Part shown: piece by piece, positions 50,593 through 59,601 of the stretch | How positions within the stretch are numbered: the stretch's first letter is position 1 | Layout: each line of letters begins with the position of its first letter | Origin: Serratia inhibens | Lineage (GTDB): Bacteria; Pseudomonadota; Gammaproteobacteria; Enterobacterales; Enterobacteriaceae | Direction of reading: 5' to 3' | Assembly (NCBI RefSeq): GCF_003591175.1 | Contig: NZ_QYYG01000013.1 | Span: 41,821 to 105,820, forward strand | DNA length: 64,000 bases | Made by a program: the position numbers and the translations under genes | Notes under the pieces: generated by a model | The model's input: only the letters and a program-made list of their open reading frames with translations | Database searches by the model: none | Told to the model about the DNA's origin: nothing

Positions 50593-52005
50593 ATGCAACG
50601 AGGGATAGTCTGGATCGTCGATGACGATAGCTCCATCCGCTGGGTGCTTGAACGCGCGCTCACTGGAGCGGGTGTGAGCTGCGCCACCTTCGACAGTGGC
50701 AACGCAGTGCTGGAAGCATTGGCCACGCAAACTCCCGACGTGTTGCTGTCTGACATCCGCATGCCGGGTATGGATGGTTTAGCGTTACTCAAGCAGATCA
50801 AACAGCGCCACCCTATGTTGCCGGTCATCATAATGACCGCACATTCGGATCTGGACGCCGCCGTCAGCGCCTATCAGCAAGGGGCGTTCGATTATCTGCC
50901 CAAACCCTTTGATATCGATGAAGCGGTGGCGCTGGTAGAACGCGCCATCAGCCACTATCAGGAACAGCAACAGCCGGCGCGCAGCCAGCCTGCCAACGAT
51001 CCGGCTGCGGACATTATCGGCGAGGCACCGGCGATGCAGGATGTTTTCCGCATCATCGGCCGCCTGTCGCGTTCGTCGATCAGCGTGCTGATCAACGGTG
51101 AATCAGGGACCGGTAAAGAGTTGGTGGCCCATGCCTTGCATCGCCACAGCCCGCGCGCCAAATCGCCTTTTATCGCGCTGAACATGGCGGCGATCCCCAA
51201 AGACCTGATCGAATCCGAACTGTTCGGCCATGAGAAAGGAGCCTTTACCGGCGCCAATCAGATCCGCCAGGGCCGTTTTGAGCAGGCCGACGGCGGCACA
51301 CTGTTCCTGGACGAAATCGGCGATATGCCGCTGGACGTTCAAACCCGCTTGCTGCGCGTGCTGGCAGACGGCCAATTCTACCGGGTCGGCGGTTATGCGC
51401 CAGTGAAGGTGGACGTGCGTATCATCGCCGCCACGCATCAGAACCTGGAACTGCGGGTCCAGGAAGGCAAATTCCGCGAAGACTTGTTTCACCGCCTGAA
51501 TGTGATCCGCGTGCACCTGCCGCCACTGCGCGAGCGCCGTGAGGATATTCCGCGTCTGGCGCGCTACTTCCTGCAGGTAGCGGCAAAAGAGCTGGGCGTT
51601 GAAGCGAAGAATCTGCATCCGGAAACCGAAACCGCACTGACCCGCCTGCCATGGCCAGGGAACGTGCGCCAGTTGGAAAATACCTGCCGCTGGTTGACCG
51701 TGATGGCCGCCGGACAGGAAGTGCTGATCCAGGATCTGCCGAGCGAGCTGTTTGAAACCTCCGCACCGGAAGCCGCCGGCCACAGCCTGCCGGACAGTTG
51801 GGCTACGCTGCTGGCGCAGTGGGCCGATCGCGCCCTGCGTTCCGGTCATCAAAACCTGTTGTCGGAAGCACAACCGGAGATGGAGCGTACGCTGCTCACC
51901 ACCGCGCTGCGTCACACCCAGGGGCATAAGCAAGAAGCCGCCCGGCTGCTGGGCTGGGGCCGCAATACCTTAACGCGGAAATTGAAAGAGCTGGGAATGG
52001 AATAG
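50593..52005 (+). CDS. glnG: nitrogen regulation response regulator NtrC
   Basis: Sigma-54-dependent enhancer-binding protein of nitrogen starvation, 470 residues (E. coli 469). The receiver domain (1-120) has the acidic DDD at 10-12 and phospho-acceptor Asp54 in LLSDIRMPGMDG. The AAA+ domain has Walker A GESGTGKE and the sigma-54 contact loop GAFTGA. The C-terminal Fis-like helix-turn-helix is QEAARLLGWGRNTLTRKLKE. The ATG at 50593 is chosen by homology. Confidence 0.98.
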   Translation: MQRGIVWIVDDDSSIRWVLERALTGAGVSCATFDSGNAVLEALATQTPDVLLSDIRMPGMDGLALLKQIKQRHPMLPVIIMTAHSDLDAAVSAYQQGAFDYLPKPFDIDEAVALVERAISHYQEQQQPARSQPANDPAADIIGEAPAMQDVFRIIGRLSRSSISVLINGESGTGKELVAHALHRHSPRAKSPFIALNMAAIPKDLIESELFGHEKGAFTGANQIRQGRFEQADGGTLFLDEIGDMPLDVQTRLLRVLADGQFYRVGGYAPVKVDVRIIAATHQNLELRVQEGKFREDLFHRLNVIRVHLPPLRERREDIPRLARYFLQVAAKELGVEAKNLHPETETALTRLPWPGNVRQLENTCRWLTVMAAGQEVLIQDLPSELFETSAPEAAGHSLPDSWATLLAQWADRALRSGHQNLLSEAQPEMERTLLTTALRHTQGHKQEAARLLGWGRNTLTRKLKELGME

Positions 52006-52064
52006 TTTGCGTCATTGATTATAAAAAACGCAATCAAGCGCACAAAAAAACGGCTACTCCAGGC

Positions 52065-52092
52065 TTTACAGCCTGCATAGTCGCAGTATGAT
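52065..52092 (+). promoter_or_regulatory. sigma-70 promoter of yshB
   Basis: TTTACA (52065-52070) and TATGAT (52087-52092) are 16 bases apart, 27 bases before the yshB ATG. A small dyad AGGCT-TTAC-AGCCT (52061-52074) overlaps the -35. Confidence 0.6.
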
Positions 52093-52118
52093 CGGGTCGC
52101 ACACTCTGGAGGCTCAGG

Positions 52119-52241
52119 ATGTTGGACTCATTCATCGTATTTATTTCCCAAGGCGCAGAGCTTGGCTCTTCCGCCAGTCACACGCCGCAGGCAGCCGTTG
52201 CTGCGGTGCTGTGCGCAGCACTGATTAATTTCTTCAGTTGA
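52119..52241 (+). CDS. yshB: small membrane protein YshB
   Basis: A 40-codon gene with GGAGG six bases before its ATG. The peptide MLDSFIVFISQGAELGSSAS then HTPQAAVAAVLCAALINFFS ends in the conserved SHTPQ-AVAAVLCAA block of E. coli YshB (36 residues), a small inner-membrane protein encoded at the same spot between glnG and hemN. One C-terminal hydrophobic helix is evident. It has its own candidate promoter and a strong terminator. Salmonella YshB has been linked to intracellular survival; the molecular role is not known. Confidence 0.9.
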   Translation: MLDSFIVFISQGAELGSSASHTPQAAVAAVLCAALINFFS

Positions 52242-52245
52242 AAAG

Positions 52246-52269
52246 CGGCCGCATCAGCGGCCGTTTTTT
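52246..52269 (+). terminator. yshB terminator
   Basis: CGGCCGC (52246-52252) pairs with GCGGCCG (52257-52263) around ATCA, followed by six T. Confidence 0.92.
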
Positions 52270-52274
52270 ATGCA

Positions 52275-53648
52275 TCAAATCACCCGCGAGAACTGCTGAG
52301 TGCGCGCCTGCTGACGCAGATAGAGATCAAAACACATGCAAATATTGCGGATCAGCAAACGCCCGCGTGGCGTTACGCGAATGCCTTGCTCATCACGCTC
52401 CACCAGCCCATCGCGTTCAAAGGGTGCCAGCAGTTGCAAGTCTTCGGCAAAGTAAGCGGCGAAGTCGATAGCGTATTGCTGTTCTATCGCGCGATAGCCC
52501 AATTGGAAGTTGCAGATCAGAGTTTTGATTACTTCACGCCGCAGGCAGTCGTCTTCCGTCATCGCCAAGCCCCGCCACAGCGCATTGCCCTGCACCTCAA
52601 CGCTACTGTAATAGGTCTTCAGCTCTTTCTGGTTCTGCGCATAGCTGTCACCTAACATGCTGATGGCGGAAACGCCCAACCCCAACAGATCGCTGTCGCC
52701 CTGGGTGGTGTAGCCCTGGAAATTGCGGTGCAGCTTGCCTTCGCGCTGGGCCACCGCCAGCTCATCATCCGGGCGAGCAAAGTGATCCATGCCGATAAAC
52801 TGATAACCGGCCTCAGTCAGAGAAGCGATGGTCTGCTGCAGGATATCCAGTTTCTGCTGTGCACTTGGCAAGTCGGCGTCCTTGATCTTGCGTTGTGCGG
52901 CGAACAGACTCGGCAAATGCGCATAGTTGAACACGCTGAGGCGATCCGGGTTTAGTTCCGCCACCCGCTCCAGGGTGAATGCAAAACTCTCCGGCGTCTG
53001 TTTTGGCAGACCGTAAATCAAATCGATATTGGTGGAATTAAATCCCAACGCCTTGGCACGAGCGATCAGGGCAAAGATAAACTCTTCATCCTGCTCACGG
53101 TTCACCAGCCGCTGAACCTCTTTATTGAAGTCCTGCACCCCCATGCTCAGGCGGTTGAAACCTTCGCTGCGTAAATGATCGAGTACGTCCAGTTCAATCT
53201 CGCGCGGATCGACCTCGATCGACATTTCCGCATCGGGCAGAAAATCAAAGTGCTGTCGCAGCATCGCCGTCAATCTGCTGATTTGCGATTTACTGAGGTA
53301 GGTAGGTGTGCCACCGCCCCAGTGCATCTGGCCAACCTTACGCCCGGAAAATAACGGGGCGCGCTGGGCAATTTCACGCGCCAGCACCGCCAGATACTCA
53401 TCAGCCTTGTGCGTCTGACGCGTCACCAGCTTGTTGCAGCCGCAGAAATAACAGAGTTTATGGCAGAACGGAATATGCACGTACAGTGACAACGGACGCT
53501 CAGGATAACGCGCTGCGGCGCGTTGAAACGCCGCTTCGTCGTAACCCTGGTTAAACTCCAGCGCCGTGGGGTATGAGGTATAACGCGGCCCTGAATAGTT
53601 ATATTTCTGGATCAGGGCCAGATCCCAGACGATTGCCTGCTCTGACAT
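52275..53648 (-). CDS. hemN: oxygen-independent coproporphyrinogen III dehydrogenase
   Basis: Radical-SAM enzyme of anaerobic haem synthesis, converting coproporphyrinogen III to protoporphyrinogen IX. It has 457 residues, as in E. coli. The 4Fe-4S motif CHKLCYFC has cysteines at 62, 66 and 69, followed by MHWGGGTPTYL. The tail contains the HemN C-terminal domain (DCLRREVIKTLICNFQLGY). AAGGAG precedes the ATG at 53648; an in-frame GTG two codons earlier is less likely. The upstream small gene stops two bases before this ATG, so translation is probably coupled. Confidence 0.98.
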   Translation of the reverse strand: MSEQAIVWDLALIQKYNYSGPRYTSYPTALEFNQGYDEAAFQRAAARYPERPLSLYVHIPFCHKLCYFCGCNKLVTRQTHKADEYLAVLAREIAQRAPLFSGRKVGQMHWGGGTPTYLSKSQISRLTAMLRQHFDFLPDAEMSIEVDPREIELDVLDHLRSEGFNRLSMGVQDFNKEVQRLVNREQDEEFIFALIARAKALGFNSTNIDLIYGLPKQTPESFAFTLERVAELNPDRLSVFNYAHLPSLFAAQRKIKDADLPSAQQKLDILQQTIASLTEAGYQFIGMDHFARPDDELAVAQREGKLHRNFQGYTTQGDSDLLGLGVSAISMLGDSYAQNQKELKTYYSSVEVQGNALWRGLAMTEDDCLRREVIKTLICNFQLGYRAIEQQYAIDFAAYFAEDLQLLAPFERDGLVERDEQGIRVTPRGRLLIRNICMCFDLYLRQQARTQQFSRVI

Positions 53649-53650
53649 GC

Positions 53651-53824
53651 TCACTCCTTCCGATATTTTTTCCTACCGGGCCGGGAAATGGGCAGTTGTC
53701 TACGCTGTCTGGCCGCGGAAGCGCTGCGAAAACGCGTTTTGCGTTTAGACAGCCGCCATAGTTTACCGAATAACCACAGCAGATAACACATCAAGAGTAG
53801 GGCTATTATCAGGATCGGCCACAT
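53651..53824 (-). CDS. 57-residue single-pass membrane protein between yihI and hemN
   Basis: A short frame not usually called. ATG at 53824, TGA at 53651-53653. Residues 1-20 (MWPILIIALLLMCYLLWLFG) form one membrane helix, followed by a very basic cytoplasmic tail (KLWRLSKRKTRFR then Arg/Lys-rich to the end). It begins six bases after the yihI stop and ends two bases before hemN, and its last codons supply the hemN ribosome site. The tight packing supports a real operon gene. In Vibrio and Shewanella a longer DUF2489 protein starting with a similar helix occupies this place; this could be a short form. Function unknown. Confidence 0.7.
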   Translation of the reverse strand: MWPILIIALLLMCYLLWLFGKLWRLSKRKTRFRSASAARQRRQLPISRPGRKKYRKE

Positions 53825-53830
53825 GGCACG

Positions 53831-54379
53831 TTAAAATACGTCTTTCGGGTTACCGCTTTTCAGCAGTTTCAGGATGTCTTCCTGCTTTTCTTCTTTTTCA
53901 TCGTCTTCGTCGTCGCCCAGCTCAATGCCCAATTGCTCCATCAGCGCATCGATGCGATCCAGCGTCTGGTCAACGTAAGCCTGATCTTCGGCGTTCAGCG
54001 TCGCGCCGTCGTCGATACGATCCAGCAACGCATCCAAACGCTCATCATTTTCCAGTTTCGCCAGCTCTTCTTCCGGCGACAGGCGCGGTTTGGCTTCAGC
54101 CTTCGGCTTAGGCTGCGGTTTGGCTTTTGGTTTAGCTTCAGCCACCAGCGCTACCGGTACTTTGCTGCCAATACGCGGATCTTTGACCTGCGCCTCGGCC
54201 TTGTTTTTCTGATTAGCAGACTCAACCTGGGTGCGAGAACCGGAAGCGAGACCACGGCGTTTTTTCAAGCGCTTGCGTTCGCGGGCTTCCTGATCGAGCT
54301 CCACACGGCTTTTCTTTTTCGATTTCGACGTCGCCGCGCTGCTGCGTGGGGCGCGAGGTGCTTTTGATGGCTGGTTCAT
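53831..54379 (-). CDS. yihI: Der GTPase-activating protein YihI
   Basis: Stimulates GTP hydrolysis by the ribosome-assembly GTPase Der and so restrains late 50S assembly. It has 182 residues (E. coli 169). A highly basic N-terminal half includes [18 protein letters not shown] and a low-complexity Lys/Pro/Ala run ([18 protein letters not shown], about 80-97) that accounts for the extra length. The acidic helical C-terminal half has [20 protein letters not shown] and [19 protein letters not shown], the Der-binding region. It is first in yihI-small gene-hemN and downstream of csrC. Confidence 0.95.
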   Translation of the reverse strand: MNQPSKAPRAPRSSAATSKSKKKSRVELDQEARERKRLKKRRGLASGSRTQVESANQKNKAEAQVKDPRIGSKVPVALVAEAKPKAKPQPKPKAEAKPRLSPEEELAKLENDERLDALLDRIDDGATLNAEDQAYVDQTLDRIDALMEQLGIELGDDEDDEKEEKQEDILKLLKSGNPKDVF

Positions 54380-54458
54380 AGCGTACGCTCTTAGGTATGT
54401 AGATTCAGTATAGAGATGCTATACGATTGCGGCGGAATCTAGCAGAAAGCGGACAAAG

Positions 54459-54829
54459 AAAAAAGGCGGCAGGTTAAACCTGCCGCCTATTTCTCACCCT
54501 CTTTCGAAGGATATTCCTGCCACGCGCTCCATGCGCACACTCAACATCCTGGTTTTTCCCTCTGCTATAAACGCACTCCCTGCTACTACGTCCTTCATCC
54601 TGAAAGGGAAATCGTCCATGGCGCAATCCGTTCGCATCCACTCTTCCTGAGCGCGCTTCCTGCGGGCATCCTAATTGCAATAACTTCACCATCCTTGTGT
54701 TGTTCACACATTCAGGTGCAAACAAGGCGTCCTGCTGAGGTCATCCTGGCACTCATTGCACTTCCCGTGCGTTCCCTGAGGTTTGTCACCCTTCCCGGAT
54801 GTTCCTTACTCCTGCACAGCCTTGTGCTG
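54459..54829 (-). ncRNA. csrC: CsrC regulatory RNA (CsrA/RsmA-sequestering)
   Basis: Small RNA that binds and titrates CsrA (RsmA). It lies between engB and yihI exactly as E. coli csrC. The - strand transcript has about 21 GGA motifs in some 340 bases, many as AGGATG or AGGAAG in potential hairpin loops, and no coding frame. It ends in a strong terminator, AGGCGGCAGG (54488-54479 region) with CCTGCCGCCT (to 54464), and a U-run. A -35 TTGAGC (54858-54863) and -10 TAAAGT (54836-54841), spaced 16, place the 5' end near 54829. The 5' end is approximate. It is longer than E. coli CsrC (about 245 bases). Confidence 0.85.
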
Positions 54830-54835
54830 CAATCT

Positions 54836-54863
54836 ACTTTACGCGATTGAGGGGGGTGCTCAA
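54836..54863 (-). promoter_or_regulatory. csrC promoter
   Basis: On the - strand TTGAGC (54858-54863) and TAAAGT (54836-54841) are 16 bases apart. Confidence 0.55.
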
Positions 54864-54946
54864 GGTATCTGCCGCGGAATGCCTATCATCAATAACGCAG
54901 AGAAATATTAACTTTTTGTTTTTTAATAAAAAGAATAAAAATCACT

Positions 54947-54994
54947 TTCGAATAAAGCGACATTACCTACTATTCGAATGGCAAATGTCTCACA
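54947..54994. promoter_or_regulatory. inverted repeat and UvrY-like site upstream of csrC
   Basis: TTCGAATA (54947-54954) and TATTCGAA (54971-54978) form a perfect eight-base inverted repeat. It abuts a - strand TGTGAGACATTTGCCA (54979-54994) that resembles UvrY/SirA targets. It is about 120-165 bases before the csrC start, where E. coli UvrY acts. The rest of 54864-55121 shows only AT-rich sequence. Confidence 0.4.
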
Positions 54995-55121
54995 CGCTCA
55001 AGGCGACGTGACTGCCACGCCCTGCTGGCCCGGCGCTTAAAAACAGAGAAACACACCATTTTTGCCGCTGATGCAGTTATAATCGCCAACCAGTTAGCCA
55101 TCCTCGCGGAGACGAAAAATT

Positions 55122-55769
55122 TTGACCAGCAAGAATTACAATTATCATGTGACCCATTTCGTCACCAGTGCGCCCGATATTCGCCATCTTCCGGGGGATG
55201 AAGGTATTGAAGTTGCCTTCGCCGGCCGCTCTAATGCCGGTAAATCCAGCGCGTTAAATACCCTGACCAATCAAAAAGGTCTGGCACGTACCAGTAAAAC
55301 GCCTGGCCGTACCCAGCTCATCAACCTGTTTGAAGTAGAAGAAGGTATCCGCCTGGTCGACCTTCCGGGTTATGGTTACGCAGAAGTTCCTGAAGAAATG
55401 AAACGCAAGTGGCAGCGGGCGCTGGGTGAATACCTGCAGATGCGCAACTGCCTGAAAGGCCTGGTGGTACTGATGGATATCCGCCACCCGCTGAAGGATC
55501 TCGACCAGCAGATGATTCAATGGGCAGTCGATGTTGGTACGCCAGTGCTGGTTCTGCTGACCAAAGCGGACAAACTTGCCTCCGGCGCGCGTAAAGCGCA
55601 GCTCAATATGGTGCGCGAAGCGGTAGTGCCGTTTATGGGCGATATCCAGGTAGAAGCCTTCTCCTCACCGAAAAAAATCGGTGTCGACAAGCTGAGCCAG
55701 AAACTGAATACCTGGTTTAACGAGATCCCGCCGGAAGTGTTACCGGAAGACGACGCTGCCGGCGAGTAA
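55122..55769 (+). CDS. engB: ribosome biogenesis GTPase YihA/EngB/YsxC
   Basis: Essential TRAFAC GTPase in 50S subunit assembly, 215 residues (E. coli 210). G1 GRSNAGKSS is at 35-43, G3 DLPGYG, G4 TKADK. The start codon is TTG at 55122, as in E. coli, giving [25 protein letters not shown] lies upstream. A terminator follows at 55790. Confidence 0.97.
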   Translation: MTSKNYNYHVTHFVTSAPDIRHLPGDEGIEVAFAGRSNAGKSSALNTLTNQKGLARTSKTPGRTQLINLFEVEEGIRLVDLPGYGYAEVPEEMKRKWQRALGEYLQMRNCLKGLVVLMDIRHPLKDLDQQMIQWAVDVGTPVLVLLTKADKLASGARKAQLNMVREAVVPFMGDIQVEAFSSPKKIGVDKLSQKLNTWFNEIPPEVLPEDDAAGE

Positions 55770-55789
55770 CCTGCCGCAGATGCCGCAAT

Positions 55790-55818
55790 AGCCGATGTGG
55801 AAACGCATCGGCTTTTTT
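55790..55818 (+). terminator. engB terminator
   Basis: AGCCGATG (55790-55797) pairs with CATCGGCT (55806-55813), followed by T residues. Between here and Spot 42 (55819-56004) I see nothing I can support. Confidence 0.85.
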
Positions 55819-56004
55819 ATGCCTGTTATTCATGGTAGTAGGTGATTTTCGTTATCTAATTACAGCTTTGACGAAAAACCATCATAATTTCTTATGACAC
55901 CTTATCGGCAACACCAGAACCGACGGGCAATAACAGAGGATTTATCAGAGGATGATAGGCGGATGAGAATAGGAAAAAACTATGGGTAAGTGTTGTTTTT
56001 ACAA

Positions 56005-56112
56005 TAAAAAACGCCCCAGTCAATACTGACTGGGGCGGCTAAATATTCAGCCAAATCCGATTACGTGAAGTAAAAGGTCTGAAAGATAGAACATCTTACC
56101 TCTGTACCCTAC
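56005..56112 (-). ncRNA. spf: Spot 42 small RNA
   Basis: Hfq-dependent sRNA that represses genes of secondary carbon use (galK, gltA and others) when glucose is present. The - strand sequence begins GTAGGGTACAGAGGTAAGAT and ends with the terminator stem GCCCCAGTCA...TGACTGGGGC and a U-run, almost identical to the 109-base E. coli RNA. It lies downstream of polA on the same strand. A -10 TAGAGT is seven bases before the start. CRP repression is known in E. coli, but no convincing site was read here. Confidence 0.97.
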
Positions 56113-56300
56113 GCCTGTAACTCTACATGATTTTTTCGCAGTGCAAAAGAATTTTTTGTAGTTTACTTACACAACTTAGTGCGTAATAACGGCGAGGTTG
56201 GGGAAACAATCGCCGCATCTTGTAGCTAAATTACGAAAAGTGCTTAGGTTATCACCAGTTAGCGCCTCAGTGAGGGATTAACGGGTGGGCAACCGCGTTA

Positions 56301-59102
56301 TCAATGGGCTTCATCCCAGTTAGCACCCACGCCGACGTCCACTTTCAGCGGTACCGCCAACGTCATGCTGTTTTCCATCAACTCGCGGATGCGCTGGCTG
56401 GACGCCTCAATCGCTGACTCATGCACCTCGAACACCAGTTCATCGTGTACCTGCATGATCATACGCACCAATGGCTCGTCCTGACCTTGCAGCCAGGCGT
56501 CCACCTCAATCATCGCACGCTTGATGATATCGGCTGCAGTCCCCTGCATAGGGGCGTTGATCGCCGCACGTTCGGCGGCCTTGCGACGCATGCCATTGCT
56601 GGAACTGACGTCCGGCAGATAGAGGCGACGACCATCCAACGTACTGACATAACCCTGTTCGGCAGCCTGCTGGCGGGTGCGTTCCATATACTCCAGCACG
56701 CCCGGGTAACGCTCGAAATAAAGATCCATATAGCGTTGCGCTTCGCCACGCGGGATCCCCAACTGACGCGCCAAACCGAATGCGCTCATGCCATAAATCA
56801 GGCCAAAGTTAATCGCCTTGGCGCTGCGGCGCTGCTCATTCGTCACCTTGTCGAGCGGCAGACCAAATACCTCGGCGGCGGTAGCCCGGTGGATATCTTT
56901 ACCGGCAGCAAAAGCCTTCAACAACCCCTCGTCCTGCGACAGGTGGGCCATGATGCGCAGTTCAATCTGCGAGTAGTCGGCCGCGACGATGCGGTAGCCT
57001 TCAGGGGCAATAAATGCCTGCCGGATGCGGCGCCCTTCGTCGTTACGCACCGGAATGTTCTGCAAGTTCGGATCGCTGGAGGAGAGACGCCCAGTCGCCG
57101 TCACCGCCTGATGATAGGAGGTGTGCACCCGCCCACTGAACGGGTTAATCATCAGCGGCAGTTTATCGGTATAGGTAGTTTTTAGCTTCGCCAGCCCACG
57201 GTATTCCAGAATCACCTTCGGCAACGGATAATCCAGCGCCAACTCGGCCAGCACCTCTTCGTTGGTCGATGGCGCGCCGCCTGGGGTTTTCTTCAGTACC
57301 GGCAGCTTTTGCTTTTCGTACAAGATCGCCTGCAGCTGTTTGGTCGACGCAAGGTTGAAAGGCTCTTCTGCCAATTCATGCGCCTGAATTTCCAGCTCGG
57401 CCAGACGCTTGGTCAACTCGATGGAGTGGGCGGCCAAAATGCTTTGATCAATCAGTACCCCGGTGCGCTCGATATGCGACAGCACTGGCAGCAGCGGCAT
57501 TTCAATCTCATTGAACACCGTCAGCAGCTCGGCGCTTTCTTTCAGCTGCGGCCACATCGCCAAATGCAGTTGCAGCGTGACATCGGCATCTTCAGCCGCG
57601 TAAGGCGCCGCCTGCTCCAGAGCAATCTGGTTGAAGGTGAGCTGCTTTTTGCCCTTACCGGCGATCTCTTCAAAGGTAACGGTTTTATGGCCGAGATAGC
57701 GATCGGACAAACTGTCCATGTCGTGGCGACCGCCCACGCTGTCCAACACATAGGACTCCAGCATGGTGTCGAAGGCAATGCCGCGCAGGGTGATGTCGTA
57801 ACGCGCCAACAAGCCCATATCAAACTTCAGATTCTGGCCAACCTTCAGCGCTTTCTCGTCTTCCAGCAACGGTTTCAGCGTTTCCAGCACATAGGTGCGA
57901 TCCAACTGTGCCGGTGCATCGAGATAATCATGCGCCACTGGCAGGTAAGCGGCTTCGCCCGGCGCAATGGCAAAGGATAGGCCGATCAGGTTGGCAGTCA
58001 GGGTATCCAGACCGTCGGTTTCGGTATCAAAGGCAAACACTTCGGCTTTTTTCAGCTTTTTGAGCCAGTCAGCGAAGGTCTCCTCGTCCAGTATAGTGAC
58101 GTAGCCCTCTTGCGACAGCGTCGCTTCCGCAGCAACTTTTGGGGTGTCCACGGCTACGCCGGCAGGTTTCACCGCGCTGGCCGCTTTCGCGCCGGTACCT
58201 TTTTTGCCTTCCAGCCAAATGCCGGCTTCAACATCCGCCAGCCAACGTTTGAATTCGTACTGTTTGAACAACTGTTGCAGCGTGTCGACGTCCAGCGCAG
58301 AGACTTCGAGATCGGCGCAGGAAAGATCCAGCTCTACATCGGTTTTAATGGTCGCCAGCTTATAGGAGAGATACGCCACCTCTTTGTTCTGTTCCAGCTT
58401 GGCTGCCATGGTTTTGGCGCCGCGGAAGCTGAGCGTGGCGATGTTGTCCAGGTTGGCATAGAGTGCATCCAGCCCACCAAGCCCCTGTAACAGGGCCTGT
58501 GCGGTTTTCTCACCGACTCCGGGCACACCAGGGATGTTATCCGAGGAGTCGCCCATCAGCGCCAGGAAGTCGATAATCAGCTCCGGCGGAATGCCGTACT
58601 TATCGCATACTTCTTGCGGACCAAGAATGGTGTTATTCATGGTGTTGATCAGCGTAACGTTCGGTGTGACCAACTGTGCCATGTCTTTATCACCCGTGCT
58701 GATCAACACTGCATGGCCGGCCTTTTCGGCTTCCAGTGCCAGCGTGCCGATAACGTCATCCGCTTCTACACCAGGCGTGACCAACAGCGGCAGGCCCATG
58801 GCCTTGACCATTTTATGCAGTGGCTCAATTTGAGCGCGCAGATCGTCCGGCATCGGTGGGCGATGTGATTTGTACTCTGCGAACAGCTCATCACGGAAGG
58901 TTTTTCCCTTGGCATCAAACACCACCGCAACATGGCTTGGCTGGTACTGCAGCAGCAGGCTGCGCAGCATATTCAGTACGCCGTACATTGCCCCGGTCGG
59001 TTCGCCCGCGGAATTGGTCAGCGGAGGGAAGGCGTGATAAGCGCGGTAGAGGTAAGAGGAACCGTCAACCAGGATTAATGGGTTTTCTGCAATTTGGGCC
59101 AT
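56301..59102 (-). CDS. polA: DNA polymerase I
   Basis: Repair and Okazaki-fragment polymerase of 933 residues (E. coli 928). The 5'-3' exonuclease domain (1-320) has [19 protein letters not shown] and [12 protein letters not shown]. The 3'-5' proofreading domain has [13 protein letters not shown]. The polymerase domain has [20 protein letters not shown] (motif A), the O-helix [19 protein letters not shown] and [12 protein letters not shown] (motif C). A small insertion in the linker ([20 protein letters not shown], about 302) explains the extra residues. It is divergent from yihG across a spacer with DnaA boxes. Confidence 0.99.
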   Translation of the reverse strand: MAQIAENPLILVDGSSYLYRAYHAFPPLTNSAGEPTGAMYGVLNMLRSLLLQYQPSHVAVVFDAKGKTFRDELFAEYKSHRPPMPDDLRAQIEPLHKMVKAMGLPLLVTPGVEADDVIGTLALEAEKAGHAVLISTGDKDMAQLVTPNVTLINTMNNTILGPQEVCDKYGIPPELIIDFLALMGDSSDNIPGVPGVGEKTAQALLQGLGGLDALYANLDNIATLSFRGAKTMAAKLEQNKEVAYLSYKLATIKTDVELDLSCADLEVSALDVDTLQQLFKQYEFKRWLADVEAGIWLEGKKGTGAKAASAVKPAGVAVDTPKVAAEATLSQEGYVTILDEETFADWLKKLKKAEVFAFDTETDGLDTLTANLIGLSFAIAPGEAAYLPVAHDYLDAPAQLDRTYVLETLKPLLEDEKALKVGQNLKFDMGLLARYDITLRGIAFDTMLESYVLDSVGGRHDMDSLSDRYLGHKTVTFEEIAGKGKKQLTFNQIALEQAAPYAAEDADVTLQLHLAMWPQLKESAELLTVFNEIEMPLLPVLSHIERTGVLIDQSILAAHSIELTKRLAELEIQAHELAEEPFNLASTKQLQAILYEKQKLPVLKKTPGGAPSTNEEVLAELALDYPLPKVILEYRGLAKLKTTYTDKLPLMINPFSGRVHTSYHQAVTATGRLSSSDPNLQNIPVRNDEGRRIRQAFIAPEGYRIVAADYSQIELRIMAHLSQDEGLLKAFAAGKDIHRATAAEVFGLPLDKVTNEQRRSAKAINFGLIYGMSAFGLARQLGIPRGEAQRYMDLYFERYPGVLEYMERTRQQAAEQGYVSTLDGRRLYLPDVSSSNGMRRKAAERAAINAPMQGTAADIIKRAMIEVDAWLQGQDEPLVRMIMQVHDELVFEVHESAIEASSQRIRELMENSMTLAVPLKVDVGVGANWDEAH

Positions 59103-59227
59103 AGCGTTTCTTTATCGTGATCGGACATAGTGGTAAGCATGCCATAGCTGGCCGCCTGAGACGAACCTTAGCGTGCATTGCGGATGAAAATGATGTGATT
59201 ATGCGAAGCGATCCGCAAGATCCTGCC

Positions 59228-59236
59228 TGTGGATAA
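59228..59236 (-). promoter_or_regulatory. DnaA box upstream of polA
   Basis: TTATCCACA on the - strand is the perfect consensus DnaA box, 126 bases before the polA start. A second weaker box (ATATCCACA, 59369-59377) lies further upstream. E. coli polA is reported to be DnaA-regulated. Confidence 0.7.
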
Positions 59237-59260
59237 CTTTGTGCATAGAAAAGACAGCAG

Positions 59261-59288
59261 ATTATAACGATACGTTTATCGTTATAAT
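59261..59288. promoter_or_regulatory. perfect 12-base palindrome in the polA-yihG spacer
   Basis: ATTATAACGATA (59261-59272) and TATCGTTATAAT (59277-59288) flank CGTT. It is AT-rich, lacks a terminator T-run, and lies between two divergent genes, so a repressor operator is likely. I do not recognise the binding protein. It contains TATAAT, so it could also overlap a -10 element. Confidence 0.55.
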
Positions 59289-59601
59289 TGGAAATAAAAT
59301 TCCTATTGAAATCACAGTGTTAAATGGCGTTAATTTGACGAGGAGTATTTGTCGACTTTTACACAATTTGTGGATATAACTTGCGCTCGATTTTAATCGC
59401 TCCATTGATCAAATTTGGCACCTCAATTACCCTAGCACAAGATGAGCAAGTTGCACGAAAACGCAGCAAATGATTATTTGTTCGGCGATGAAAACTGTTG
59501 CTGTTAACGAGCGTCTTCTCCCTGCTGTTTCTGTTAAAATATTTTTTTGTTCATGCATATCGGCATGTAACGCTGCTCCCATAGACCATCAGCCCATAAC
59601 C

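Noticed and set aside
54799..55011. 70-codon + strand ORF upstream of engB
   Set aside because: It runs antisense through the csrC 5' end and promoter, with no ribosome site or recognisable domain.
56113..56200. CRP site in the Spot 42 promoter region
   Set aside because: The best match (TGTGTAAGTAAACTACA on the - strand) fits only half of the consensus.
59470..59601. 44-codon extension of yihG from an upstream ATG
   Set aside because: Family homology starts at the ATG at 59602, and the extension crosses the regulatory spacer with no ribosome site.
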